Part shown: positions 14,756 to 25,253 of the stretch, piece after piece
Position numbering within the stretch: position 1 is the stretch's first letter
Layout of the letters: each line of letters starts with the position of its first letter
Assembly: GCA_029168955.1 (NCBI GenBank)
Contig: JAPDOI010000358.1
Coordinates: 1 to 64,000 of the forward strand
Source of the DNA: Aplectana chamaeleonis
Taxonomy: Eukaryota > Nematoda > Chromadorea > Rhabditida > Cosmocercidae
Length of the DNA: 64,000 nucleotides
Direction of reading: 5' to 3'
The notes under the pieces: model-generated
The model's database searches: none
What the model was told of the DNA's origin: nothing
The model's input: only the letters and a program-made list of their open reading frames with translations
Position numbers and translations under genes: made by a program

Positions 14756-17700
14756 TCTGATGACGTCATCAGGATGTCATGTAAAGTACATAGTGCATCT
14801 GATGACGTCATCAGGGTATTAGGGCATCTGATGACGCGATCGGGGTGTCATTTAAAGTACAAAGGGCATCTGATGACGTCATCAGGATGTCATGTAAAGT
14901 ACATAGTGCATCTGATGACGTCATCAGGGTGTCATGTAAAGTACATAGGGCATCTGATGACGTCATCAGGGTATTAAGGCATCTGATGACGTCATCAGGG
15001 TGTCATCTAAAGTACATAGGGCATCTGATGACGTCATCAGGGTGTCATGTAAAGTACATAGGGCATCAGATGACGTCATCAGGGTGTCATGTAAAGTACA
15101 TAGTGCATCTGATGACGTCATCAGGGTGTCATGTAAAGTACATAGGGCATCTGATGACGTCATCAGGGTGTCATCTAAAGTACATAGGGCATCTGATGAC
15201 GTCATCAGGGTGTCATCTAAAGTATATAAGGCCTCTGATGACGTCATCAGGGTGTCATCTAAAGAACATAGGGCATCTGATGACGTCATCAGGATGTCAT
15301 TTAAAGTACATAGTGCATCTGATGTCGTCATCAGGGTGTCATGCAAAGTACATAGGGCATCTGATGACGTCATCAGGGTGTCATGTAAAGTACATAGTGC
15401 ATCTGATGTCGTCATCAGGGTGTCATGCAAAGTACATAGTGCATCTGATGACGTCATCAGGGTATTAGGGCATCTGATGACGCCATCGGGGTGTCATGTA
15501 AAGTACATAGGGCATCAGATGACGTCATCAGGGTGTCATGTAAAGTACATAGTGCATCTGATGACGTCATCAGGGTATTGCATCTGATGTCATGTAAAGT
15601 ACATAGGGCATCTGATGACGTCATCAGGGTGTCATCTAAAAGTACATAGGGCATCTGATGACGTCATCAGGATGTCATGGAAAGTACATAGGGCATCTGA
15701 TGACGTCATCAGGGTGTCATCTAAAGTATATAGGGCATCTGATGACGTCATCAGGGTGTCATCTAAAGTACAAAAGGCATCTGAGGACGTCATCAGGGGG
15801 TCATGTAAAGTACATAGGGCATCTGATGGTTTCATCAGAGTGTCATGCAAAGTACATAGGGCATCTGCTGACGTCATCAGGGTGTCATCTAAAGTATATA
15901 GGCCATCTGATGACGTCACCAGGGTGTCATCTAAAGTACATAGTGCATCTGATGACGTCATCAGGGTGTCATCTAAAGTATATAGGGCATCTGATGACGT
16001 CATCAGGGTGTCATCTAAAGTACATAGGGCATCTGATGACGTCATCAGGATGTCATGTAAAGTACATAGTGCATCTGATGTCGTCATCAAGGTGTCATGC
16101 AAAGTACATAGGGCATCTGATGACGTCATCAGGATGTCATGTAAAGTACATAGTGCATCTGATGTCGTCATCAGGGTGTCATGCAAAGTACATAGGGCAT
16201 CTGATGACGTCATCAGGGTGTCATCTAAAGTATATAGGGCATCCCATGACGTCATCAGGGTGTCATGTAAAGTACATAGTGCATCTGATGTCGTCATCAG
16301 GGTGTCATGCAAAGTACATAGGGCATCTGATGACGTCATCAGGGTGTCATGTTAAGTACATAGTGCATCTGATGACGTCATCAGGGTGTCATGCAAAGTA
16401 CATAGGGCATCTGATGACGTCATCAGGGTGTCATGTAAAGTACATAGTGCATCTGATGACGTCATCAGGGTGTCATGTAAAGTACATAGGGCATCTGATG
16501 ACGTCATCAGGGTGTCATGTTAAGTACATAGTGCATCTGATGACGTCATCAGGGTGTCATCTAAAGTACATAGGGCATCTGATGACGTCATCAGGGTGTC
16601 ATCTAAAGTACATAGGGCATCTGATGACGTCATCAGGGTGTCATCTAAAGTACATAGGGCATCTGATGAAGTCATCAGGGTGTCATCTAAAGTATATAGG
16701 GCATCTGATGACGTCATCAGGGTGTCATCTAAAGTACATAGGGCATCTGATGACGTCATCAGGGTGTCATGAAAAAGTACATAGTGCATCTGATGTCGTC
16801 ATCAGGGTGTCATCTAAAGTACATAGGGCATCTGATGACGTCATCAGGGTGTCATGTAAAGTACATAGTGCATCTGATGTCGTCATCAGGGTGTCATGCA
16901 AAGTACATAGGGCATCTGATGACGTCATCAGGGTGTCATCTAAAGTATATTGGGCATCTGATGACGTCATCAGGATGTCATGTAAAGTACATAGTGCATC
17001 TGATGTCGTCATCAGGGTGTCATGCAAAGTACATAGGGCATCTGATGACGTCATCAGGGTGTCATCTAAAGTATATAGGGCATCCCATGACGTCATCAGG
17101 GTGTCATGTAAAGTACATAGTGCATCTGATGTCGTCATCAGGGTGTCATGCAAAGTACATAGGGCGTCTGATGACTTCATCAGGATGTCATGTAAAGTAC
17201 ATAGTGCATCTGATGACGTCATCAGGGTGTCATCTAAAGTATATAGGGCATCTGATGACGTCATCAGGGTGTCATGTAAAGTACATAGTGCATCTGATGT
17301 CGTCATCAGGGTGTCATGCAAAGTACATAGGGCATCTGATGACGTCATCAGGGTGTCATCTAAAGTATATAGGGCATCTGATGACGTCATCAGGGTGTCA
17401 TCTAAAGTACATAGGGCATCTGATGACGTCATCAGGATGTCATGTAAAGTACATAGTGCATCTGATGTCGTCATCAGGGTGTCATGCAAAGTACATAGGG
17501 CATCTGATGACGTCATCAGGGTGTCATCTAAAGTACATAGGGCATCTGATGACGTCATCAGGGTGTCATCTAAAGTACATAGGGCATCTGATGACGTCAT
17601 CAGGATGTCATGTAAAGTACATAGGGCATCTGATGACGTTATCAGGGTGTCATCTAAAGTACATAGGGCATCTGATGACGTCATCAGGATGTCATGTAAA

Positions 17701-20700
17701 GTACATAGTGCATCTGATGTCGTCATCAGGGTGTCATGCAAAGTACATAGGGCATCTGATGACGTCATCAGGGTGTCATGTAAAGTACATAGTGCATCTG
17801 ATGTCGTCATCAGGGTGTCATGCAAAGTACATAGGGCATCTGATGACGTCATCAGGGTGTCATCTAAAGTATATAGGGCCTCTGATGACGTCATCAGGGT
17901 GTCATCTAAAGTACATAGGGCATCTGATGACGTCATCAGGGTGTCACGTAAAGTACATAGTGCATCTGATGTCGTCATCAGGGTGTCATGCAAAGTACAT
18001 AGTGCATCTGATGACGTCATTAGGGTATTAGGGCATCTGATGACGCCATCGGGGTGTCATGTAAAGTACATAGGGCATCAGATGACGTCATCAGGGTGTC
18101 ATGTAAAGTACATAGTGCATCTGATGACGTCATCAGGGTGTCATCTAAAGTATATAGGGCATCTGATGACGTCATCAGGGTGTCATGTAAAGTACATAGT
18201 GCATCTGATGTCGTCATCAGGGTGTCATGCAAAGTACATAGGGCATCTGATGACGTCATCAGGGTGTCATCTAAAGTATATAGGGCATCTGATGACGTCA
18301 TCAGGGTGTCATCTAAAGTACATAGGGCATCTGATGACGTCATCAGGATGTCATGTAAAGTACATAGTGCATCTGATGTCGTCATCAGGGTGTCATGCAA
18401 AGTACATAGGGCATCTGATGACGTCATCAGGGTGTCATCTAAAGTATATAGGGCATCTGATGACGTCACCAGGGTGTCATCTAAAGTACATAGGGTATCT
18501 GATGACGTCATCAGGATGTCATGTAAAGTACATAGGGCATCTGATGACGTTATCAGGGTGTCATCTAAAGTACATAGGGCATCTGATGACGTTATCAGGG
18601 TGTCATCTAAAGTACATAGGGCATCTGATGACGTCATCAGGATGTCATGTAAAGTACATAGGGCATCTGATGACGTCATCAGGATGTCATGTAAAGTACA
18701 TAGTGCATCTGATGACGTCATCATGGTGTCATGTAAAGTACATAGGGCATCTGATGACGTCATCAGGGTGTCATCTAAAGAACATAGGGCATCTGATGAC
18801 GTCATCAGGATGTCATGTAAAGTACATAGTGCATCTGATGTCGTCATCAGGGTGTCATGCAAAGTACATAGGGCATCTGATGACGTCATCAGGGTGTCAT
18901 GTAAAGTACATAGTGCATCTGATGTCGTCATCAGGGTGTCATGCAAAGTACATAGTGCATCTGATGACGTCATTAGGGTATTAGGGCATCTGATGACGCC
19001 ATCGGGGTGTCATGTAAAGTACATAGGGCATCAGATGACGTCATCAGGGTGTCATGTAAAGTACATAGTGCATCTGATGACGTCATCAGGGTGTCATGTA
19101 AAGTACATAGGGCATCTGATGACGTCATCAGGGTGTCATCTAAAGTACATAGGGCGTCTGATGACGTCATCAGGATGTCATGTAAAGTACATAGTGCATC
19201 TGATGACGTCATCAGGGTGTCATCTAAAGTATATAGGGCATCTGATGACGTCATCAGGGTGTCATGTAAAGTACATAGTGCATCTGATGTCGTCATCAGG
19301 GTGTCATGCAAAGTACATAGGGCATCTGATGACGTCATCAGGGTGTCATCTAAAGTATATAGGGCCTCTGATGACGTCATCAGGGTGTCATCTAAAGTAC
19401 ATAGGGCATCTGATGACGTCTTCAGGATGTCATGTAAAGTACATAGTGCATCTGATGACGTCATCAGGGTGTCATGTAAAGTACATAGTGCATCTGATGT
19501 CGTCATCAGGGTGTCATACACAAAGTACATAGGGCATCTGATGACGTCATCAGGGGTGTCATCTAAAGTATATAGGGCATCTGATGACGTCATCAGGGTG
19601 TCATCTAAAGTACATTAGGCATCTGATGACGTCATCAGGATGTCATGTAAAGTACATAGGGCATCTGATGACGTTATCAGGGTGTCATCTATAGTACATA
19701 GGGCATCTGATGACGTTATCAGGGTGTCATCTAAAAGTACATAGGAGCATCCTGATGACGTCACCAGGATGTCATGTAAAGTACATAGGGCATCTGATGA
19801 CGTCATCAGGATGTCATGTAAAGTACATAGTGCATCTGATGACGTCATCATGGTGTCATGTAAAGTACATAGGGCATCTGATGACGTCATCAGGGTGTCA
19901 TCTAAAGAACATAGGGCATCTGATGACGTCATCAGGATGTCATGTAAAGTACATAGTGCATCTGATGTCGTCATCAGGGTGTCAAGCAAAGTACATAGGG
20001 CATCTGATGACGTCATCAGGGTGTCACGTAAAGTACATAGTGCATCTGATGTCGTCATCAGGGTGTCATGCAAAGTACATAGTGCATCTGATGACGTCAT
20101 TAGGGTATTAGGGCATCTGATGACGCCATCGGGGTGTCATGTAAAGTACATAGGGCATCAGATGACGTCATCAGGGTGTCATGTAAAGTACATAGTGCAT
20201 CTGATGACGTCATCAGGGTGTCATGTAAAGTACATAGGGCATCTGATGACGTCATCAGGGTGTCATCTAAAGTACATAGGGCGTCTGATGACGTCATCAG
20301 GATGTCATGTAAAGTACATAGTGCATCTGATGACGTCATCAGGGTGTCATCTAAAGTATATAGGGCATCTGATGACGTCATCAGGGTGTCATGTAAAGTA
20401 CATAGGGCATCTGATGACGTCATCAGGGTGTCATCTAAAGTATATAGGGCCTCTGATGACGTCATCAGGGTGTCATCTAAAGTACATAGGGCATCTGATG
20501 ACGTCATCAAGGTGTCATCTAAAGTATATAGGGCATCTGATGACGTCATCAGGGAGTCATGTAAAGTACATAGTGCGTCTGATGTCGTCATCAGGGTGTC
20601 ATGCAAAGTACATAGGGCATCTGATGACGTCATCAGGGTGTCATCTAAAGTATATAGGGCCTCTGATGACGTCATCAGGGTGTCATCTAAAGTACATAGG

Positions 20701-21145
20701 GCATCTGATGACGTCTTCAGGATGTCATGTAAAGTACATAGTGCATCTGATGACGTCATCAGGGTGTCATGTAAAGTACATAGTGCATCTGATGTCGTCA
20801 TCAGGGTGTCATGCAAAGTACATAGGGCATCTGATGACGTCATCAGGGTGTCATCTAAAGTATATAGGGCATCTGATGACGTCATCAGGATGTCATGTAA
20901 AGTACATAGTGCATCTGATGTCGTCATCAGGGTGTCATGCAAAGTACATAGGGCATCTGATGACGTCATCAGGGTGTCATCTAAAGTATATAGGGCATCC
21001 GATGACGTCATCAGGGTGTCATGTTAAAAACATAGGGCATCTGATGACGTCATCAGGGTGTCATCTTAAGTACATAGGGCATCTGATGATGTCATCAGGG
21101 TCATGTAAAGTACATAGGGCATCTGATGACGTCATCAGGACGTCG
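14756..21145. repeat. 42-bp minisatellite with a CRE/ATF palindrome in each unit
   Basis: About 150 tandem units of 42 bp (for example TGTCAT at 15,003 and again at 15,045). Each unit centres on CTGATGACGTCATCAG, a perfect 16-bp palindrome that contains TGACGTCA, the full consensus for CREB/ATF bZIP dimers. A recurrent variant reads GATGTCGTCATC and loses one half-site. It is usually preceded by ATGTAAAG...TAGTG and followed by ATGCAAAG, so units are organised as multimers. A shortened 29-bp unit containing GGGTATTAGGGCATC, mostly followed by GACGCCATCGGGG, recurs near 14,815, 15,462, 18,025, 18,978 and 20,105 and marks higher-order blocks. Because 42 is divisible by 3 and the unit lacks stops, several frames stay open for long distances on both strands. 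These ORFs are not credible genes. Confidence 0.96.
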
Positions 21146-21205
21146 TGGAAAGTGAGAAGCGCTTCATTTGTAGCGTTTGCCACAAGTTTGTCGCTTACTG
21201 ATTAT
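21146..21205 (+). repeat. degenerate remnant of the 145-bp satellite
   Basis: Immediately after the last 42-bp unit the sequence reads GTGGAAAGTGA and then CACAAGTTTGTCGCTTACTG. This matches the satellite segment GAAAGTGACTAACAAG plus TTTGTTACTTACTG with a few changes. It suggests that satellite once flanked the minisatellite on both sides. Confidence 0.6.
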
Positions 21206-21284
21206 TATAGCAATCCATGCTATTTGAAAAATATTGAAGTTTTTTTCATAGATATTACTTCGTAATATCAATAAAAAGTGAACA

Positions 21285-21895
21285 ATTCTATCAAAAAGGG
21301 GTCTTCCAAGCGAAAGAGGTTTGGTTGGCGTCAGAAACGTTCCAACAAAAAAGGAACAATAGGTAAGTAGATTGAGGAGAGTCTACAAAAAGTGAACAAT
21401 ATTCTGAGAGAGTAATTTTCTTGGTGAACACTTCTTAACAGCGAAAACAGACCGTTGCGGTGTTCTCTCTGTGTGGTTCCAAAAATGGTATTGATTACGC
21501 GAGAACCATTCAAACGTAGGTGCATGTAAACCTAACTCTTATCATCAGAATAGAAGATGACGTCGCAAACACTTAGACAGACGGTTAGGTCTTGCTCTAA
21601 GGAGAAGCAAAACTATAAAATAGAAATACAGCATTAAGCAAGAGTAATTCCGTAAAATCTCGTTAAACGAATAGAAGTCTTTTTTTTTCGAAAGACACTA
21701 AACTCATCATCGTAAAATGCCACAACGGTTTGTTTCCGCTGTTAAGAAGTGTTCACCAAGAAAATTACTCTCTCAGAATATTGTTCACTTTTTGTAGACT
21801 CTCCTCAATCTACTTACCTATTGTTCCTTTTTTGTTGGAACGTTTCTGACGCCAACCAAACCTCTTTCGCTTGGGAGACCCCTTTTTGATAGAAT
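21285..21895. repeat. foldback element with about 173-bp inverted arms
   Basis: The left arm (21,285-21,457) and right arm (21,723-21,895) are near-perfect reverse complements. Examples are GAGAGAGTAATTTTCTTGGT on the left and ACCAAGAAAATTACTCTCTC on the right. The 265-bp interior shows no recognisable ORF. The structure is that of a foldback/MITE-type element. No transposase is visible, and the superfamily is not assigned because no clear TSD could be read. Confidence 0.85.
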
Positions 21896-21910
21896 AACTT
21901 TTGGGTCAAT

Positions 21911-22009
21911 CTAAGGGATGATGTTTTTTGCCGTTTGCCGGCCATTTTCGGGAGTTTCTTGCCGATTGCTGTTTGCCGAAATCTCAAAATCGTTTGCCGC
22001 ACATCCCTG
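21911..22009. mobile_element. possible hAT-like MITE (GCCGTTTGCC-rich)
   Basis: The right end reads GCCGCACATCCCTG and the left end reads AAGGGATGATG, with GCCGTTTGCCGG words inside. It resembles the better preserved element at 34,005-34,104. Flanks are roughly similar (GTCAATCT and GTCCAAAT, 6 of 8). It abuts the foldback on its left. Confidence 0.35.
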
Positions 22010-22017
22010 GTCCAAAT

Positions 22018-22722
22018 GCCCTATCGACCTCACCGCCATAGCGGGGATGGCGTCACAAGTGTGCAGAGCGAGCGAGACTTATGGCCATATACCCTAAAGT
22101 GGTTTCCAGAGTTTTCGCGGGGCGGCGCGATTGAAAATTTCAGTGCGACGCGAAAATCGCCTTGCGCAGGCATTCAGATGTAAACCCTGCGCGAACGCTG
22201 GGCGACTACGCGCAATTGCGTACGTACGCAATTTCTCGTAAACAAACAACGTCAATTTTTTGTAGCGTTACCAACAGTTTTTTTTCGTGTGCTTCCAAGT
22301 GCATGTGATTCTGAATAATGTTATTTCATTCCTTTCATTGTTAGACTTGCTTGTTTCAATTTAAAAAAAACACTGAAAAAAGCAGCAACGAGTTTGACAT
22401 CGCGCGCCGTCCATCGCCTCGCGTCGCATGGCAAGGCGACGCGATGGTAGTCGCGAGAACGCGAATTGCGCGAAATTTCGAATGTATCGCGCCTCTTCAC
22501 TGTGAACACCCAGCAAAGACGCGACGTCGCGTGATTGATACGTAAGCTGATTACAACCTCGCGTCGCGCCGCGAATGTACTCTGAACGCGGCCTAGCGAA
22601 ACGCCCGCTCATGACGCGCTGACGTTTTATCAATAGCGCATTAGAGCCGCTGTTGGTGGCATCAGACAGCTGCTGGTGTAGAAACGATACGTATCGATTT
22701 TGCGCGCCGCCACTATGGCTTA
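22018..22722. other. CG-rich intergenic stretch with short palindromes
   Basis: No credible gene is seen. The 20-bp perfect palindrome AATTGCGTACGTACGCAATT lies at 22,214-22,233. Positions 22,390-22,600 are dense in CGCG-type words (GCGCGCCGTCC, GACGCGACGTCGCG). Short ORFs on both strands here reflect CG-rich composition. Confidence 0.5.
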
Positions 22723-22815
22723 GGGGTCGTTTATACATCCGCCGCGGCGCGGCGCAGCGAGATGCAATACAGCCGTATCGATCAAGCGGCGCCGCCTCGC
22801 GGCGCCGCGAGGCGT
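22723..22815. mobile_element. partial GC-rich Harbinger-like MITE
   Basis: It begins after TTA with GGGGTCGTTTATACATCCGC, the terminal sequence of the 136-bp MITE family (see 25,046-25,181), and continues with a GTATCGATCAAGCGGCGCCG core. The second arm is not recognisable, so the copy is truncated. Confidence 0.6.
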
Positions 22816-23254
22816 TTAGAGTTTTTCTGCTCGAAATCTTCCAACGGCTCCGCTTGCGGCCGCCGCCTCGGGAGAGGAGGCGGCGCGGCGGCCGCGTGCG
22901 ATCCTCTTCAACACCACATGCTTTTTTGCTGATATTTCATATACATTCTCAATTTGGTTTCTCTGATTGATCGCTAAAATTTCTTCCGAGGTCCTGGAAG
23001 TTGTTTAGAGTAGGGTGGGTTGTGAGTTCTTTCTTTTTGCTCTTAAAATAATTTTTCTATAGAGAAAAATTTTCAGAAGACTCTATCTGCTTTCGAGTGC
23101 GGTGTTATGATGCAAAAGATTATAAATGTTTCTTCTGCAGAAGAAATCACTCATTACAATCGACCTTGTGCTATGTCAGAGCTACTCCAGGCTGTGTTTA
23201 GCGTCATTCTGCTACTTCGCCGCGTCAGTTCGTCGCAGCTCGATTATACATCAT
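22816..23254. other. no recognisable feature
   Basis: A GC-rich start (to about 22,905, GCGGCCGCC-type words) is followed by an AT-rich stretch. I see no gene or repeat I can name. Confidence 0.4.
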
Positions 23255-23446
23255 AGGGGCCGAATAGAGTCTCGCCGCGCAACGGCGCGGCAGCATTGTG
23301 TGCAGCCGTATCGATCACGCGGCGCCGCGAGGCGTCGCGGCGGGTCGATTAGGGGCCGAATAGAGTCTCGCCGCGCAACGGCGCGGCAGCATGATGTGCA
23401 GCCGTATCGATCAAGCGGCGCCGCGAGGCGGCGCGGCGGGTCGATT
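23255..23446 (+). repeat. two tandem 96-bp partial MITE units
   Basis: AGGGGCCGAATAGAGTCTCG begins at 23,255 and again at 23,351. Both units continue through GCAGCCGTATCGATCA and GCGGCGCCGCGAGGCG to GGCGGGTCGATT. The end sequence is that of the GGGGCCGAATAGAG variant of the 136-bp MITE family (compare 47,797-47,932). The units look like one-armed copies duplicated in tandem. Confidence 0.75.
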
Positions 23447-23460
23447 AGACTGGGTCAAGG

Positions 23461-23516
23461 CAGAATTTGGCAGCGGCCGCCGCCGGCGGCTGCCGCATGG
23501 CTAGGCGGCGCCGCTT
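23461..23516 (+). repeat. GC-rich direct repeat, copy 1
   Basis: CAGAAT(T/C)TGGCAGCGGCC followed by GCCGCCGGCGGCTGCCGC occurs here and again at 25,199-25,253, in the same orientation with few differences. Together they flank the 1.7-kb repeat copy between them. Confidence 0.7.
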
Positions 23517-25184
23517 TGCAACCTCGAGCGGTGCGGCGAAGTGGCGCGGCGACAGCAGATGGTCGAGTCCGCTTCCCATGATTAAATGATCACTTATATA
23601 TGTTTACCAAAATATAGATAGTAGGATGAGGTGAGTGTCTGTCTTATTATGTACCTAAATCGAGGTCACTTCTAGTGATGGGGTTTTGAGCTCGTGAAAC
23701 TTGATTTTTGGAGTGTTTTAAAGAGTTCGACACCAATTCTAATGCTAACTTTTTACTAAAGTTTGAATCCTAAATTTCCCACGTAATTTCTCAGCTAAAA
23801 GCCGATCTTTCGTGAACAACTATTTTTTGAAAAGGTAGAGTTGCCACGATAAGTAATGGTGAGTACAAGATTAATTCATTTTTTCAATTCATTTATTAAA
23901 TCATTCGAAAACTAGACGCTAGTTTTCGAATGAATTAATAATTCGATTATCATGTTTTAAGAATACGCCGACTGAATTTAAAATTCGGATGACCACTTTT
24001 GCAAGAAAAATCTCGGGTTAATGGGTTTTGTTTGAAGAAAGCTTTTTTTAATAATTCATTGAATGAAGAAATGTATTTGAATGAGACATTTTCTTCAAAT
24101 TTCCGATTGAATGAACTTCGTCAAAATTATTTCGAATGAATGGAAGTTTTCGAAAACTTGTACTCTATTCTATTCGAAGGATCGGGAAATCCGTCCGTAT
24201 ATTTAAATAAAAATTGGAGATTCGGATTTATTACGAAATATTATTCGAGTGTTTTCCAAATTTTTCAGTGGCAAAGAGTATTCTAATGTCGTGACCCAAA
24301 CTTGTTCGAATATTCGGAAATCTCCATATTTCAGTTTCCAAAAAAGCGAATATTAGAAGAACCGGTTAATGTGAAATCTAGAATGAATCGAATATACGAG
24401 ACACCGATTAATGCTGAATTCCGAAACAATCGATCACTAGATAGAACAAATAATTTATTCCCCAGGATGAACCGAAGGCCAGAGGAAATTAAGAATCCTG
24501 ATTCATGGACGAATCGAATTGAAAATAAATTGAATTTGAGGTTCTTGAATAAATCGAATATTTCATTAGATCAAATATTTTTCGAATAACTTTTCGATTG
24601 GGTCCCAAGTCTAGTTAAAACCTAAGCAAAATGACTCAAAAAAATTAATACAAAAAAGTGAAGGGTGCGCATCGATCACGGAATCTATTTTCAGGGGAGA
24701 ATTCTCAAGTATCGAAGTAGCTATGATCGCCAACTGTTTCTTGTTAAAAACTAATATTATATTGCTTTCTCATGTGAAACTGTGGACAGGGCTCAAACCG
24801 CAGTGAAATTCAATCTTCCTTCAACTTTGCCTATCTGAATATTTCTATCAGCTAATTCGATATTTAGATGTCAGGTGCATAGCTCTGTACGTAGTACGCA
24901 AAAGCGCGTCGCCGCTCCAGTTTGCCGCGACCCGTTCATAGCATTTGGAGATCGGCTTCGGCGCGAAATCTTGTGCGGCGCGGCACGCCGCGCCGCCCCT
25001 ACCTCCGCCGCTCCTTTCAGCGGCGGGACTCTATTCGACCCCTTAGGGGTCGTTTACACTTCTGCCGCCGAGCGGCGCGGCGAAGTGCAATCCTACAGTA
25101 TCGATCGTGCCGCGCCGCGTGATCAATATTACAGAAATGCACTGTGACGCGCCGCCCGGCGGCGGGAGTATAAACGACCCCTTA
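23515..25184 (+). repeat. 1.7-kb dispersed repeat, copy 1
   Basis: This segment has a diverged relative in the same orientation at 28,752-30,477. Shared landmarks in order are TTTGCAACC, GGCGAAGTGGCGCGGCGACA, CATGATTAA, GGTAGAGTTGCCACGATAAG, an AT-rich GAATATTCG-type block, CATCGATCACGGAATC, TACGTAGTACGCAAAAGCGC and a terminal 136-bp MITE. The ORF at 24,302-24,589 lies in the AT-rich block and is not conserved as coding. The nature of the repeat is unknown (non-autonomous transposon or segmental duplication). Confidence 0.7.
25046..25181. mobile_element. 136-bp GC-rich Harbinger-like MITE
   Basis: The termini are inverted: GGGGTCGTTTACACTTCTGC on the left, and AGTATAAACGACCCC on the right. 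TTA is present on both sides (25,043-25,045 and 25,182-25,184). GGG/CCC termini with a 3-bp T-A-type duplication are the hallmark of PIF/Harbinger and Tourist MITEs. The interior is two GCCGCC/GGCGGC arms around a TATCGATCG...TGATCAATATT core. The same length (136 bp) is seen at 30,339-30,474 and 47,797-47,932. Confidence 0.75.
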
Positions 25185-25198
25185 GACCTGATGAGTGC

Positions 25199-25253
25199 AG
25201 AATCTGGCAGCGGCCGCCGCCGGCGGCTGCCGCGTGGCCAGATGGCGCCGCTT
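25199..25253 (+). repeat. GC-rich direct repeat, copy 2
   Basis: Second copy of the repeat at 23,461-23,516, about 1,738 bp away in the same orientation. Confidence 0.7.

Noticed and set aside
14756..21145. CRISPR-like array
   Set aside because: Regular 42-bp periodicity with a palindrome, but the whole unit repeats and there are no unique spacers; the context is eukaryotic.
14845..21265. Long ORFs (up to 1,108 codons) on both strands as genes
   Set aside because: They arise because the unit is 42 bp and stop-free in several frames; overlapping ORFs in other frames and on the opposite strand show the same 14-residue periodicity.
23461..25253. LTR-like direct repeats
   Set aside because: The 55-bp GC-rich direct repeats are too short for LTRs. 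No primer site, polypurine tract or gag/pol is visible between them.
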